This document shows, piece after piece, positions 63,945 to 64,000 of a stretch of DNA of 64,000 nt. Under the pieces are notes generated by a model. It made no database searches. It worked only from the letters and a program-made list of their open reading frames with translations, and was not told the origin of the DNA. Source of the DNA: CAINVV01 sp037137375 (GTDB lineage: Bacteria > Bacteroidota > Bacteroidia > Bacteroidales > Prolixibacteraceae); contig JBAXKJ010000021.1 in NCBI GenBank assembly GCA_037137375.1, forward strand, positions 48,814-112,813. The letters are read 5' to 3'. The position numbers and the translations under genes were made by a program. The first letter of the stretch is position 1, and each line of letters starts with the position of its first letter.

Positions 63945-64000
63945 CTACAACCCATATTCAGCCAGGATAAATTTCCCCGCATCCAGCACCGGCAACATCA
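63945..64000 (-). CDS. C-terminal tail of a minus-strand gene running off the window
   Basis: Read on the minus strand, an open frame enters at base 64000 and ends at a TAG at 63945-63947. The last residues are MLPVLDAGKFILAEYGL. Being upstream of the CobW and activator genes and in the same direction, it may belong to the same pathway, for example a corrinoid-linked methyltransferase, but 18 residues cannot show this. The repeat cluster separates it from cobW. Confidence 0.45.
   Translation of the reverse strand, partial: MLPVLDAGKFILAEYGL

Noticed and set aside
1..64000. CRISPR arrays, tRNA or rRNA genes
   Set aside because: No regularly spaced repeat array, no cloverleaf-like segment with CCA end and no rRNA-like conserved stretch was seen while reading both strands.

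Overview
The window is from a Bacteroidota genome. The evidence is a SusC/SusD pair, a one-protein hybrid two-component sensor/regulator, a type IX secretion C-terminal domain on one enzyme, AT-rich leaders and TAnnTTTG-type promoter matches. The set suggests a glycan-degrading, probably anaerobic or facultative member of the Bacteroidales/Marinilabiliales. That placement is inference; there is no rRNA or other taxonomic marker here.

From base 1 to about 57.36 kb every gene is on the + strand and nearly all are exported. This is one very large polysaccharide-utilisation locus (PUL), cut off at the left edge. Region A (1-11.5 kb): GH31 (5' truncated), a calcium-repeat secreted protein, a heparinase II/III-type lyase with a T9SS sorting domain, a GH36-type alpha-galactosidase, a DUF4832 TIM-barrel protein and a second heparinase-like protein. 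Region B (12-18.6 kb): SusC, SusD and a surface lipoprotein with InlB-type repeats and a FISUMP domain, ended by two hairpins. Region C (19-45.8 kb): GH110, a SASA-type acetylesterase, GH127/146, GH43, a GH43-GH29 fusion, a GH95-beta-helix fusion, a second acetylesterase, GH2, a beta-helix protein and the sensor/regulator. Region D (46-57.4 kb): a sulfatase, a secreted double-VOC protein, a Tat-exported GHL6-like protein, a 1243-residue LamG protein, a sorbitol-type dehydrogenase and a second sulfatase.

Together these enzymes would remove alpha-galactose, alpha-L-fucose, arabinofuranose/xylose-type residues, O-acetyl and sulfate groups, and cleave uronic-acid linkages. The likely target is a sulfated, acetylated, fucose- and galactose-containing acidic heteroglycan. 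The exact glycan cannot be read from sequence.

Base composition is patchy. About 11.5-21.1 kb and 35.2-45.9 kb are AT-rich, while 29.0-35.2 kb is strongly GC-rich and 21.3-27.4 kb moderately so. Several genes in the GC-richer block have AT-rich 5' ends, and two are in-frame fusions. The simplest reading is that foreign GC-rich enzyme genes were inserted into a native PUL and partly fused to resident leaders.

Right of 57.36 kb the PUL ends. There follow a hicBA toxin-antitoxin pair (-), an unrecognised membrane protein (-), an AAA/DUF4143 ATPase (+) with a repeat-flanked promoter, and a CobW-family GTPase plus a corrinoid-activating ferredoxin/ASKHA protein (-). A REP-like palindromic repeat cluster and the tail of one more minus-strand gene finish the window.
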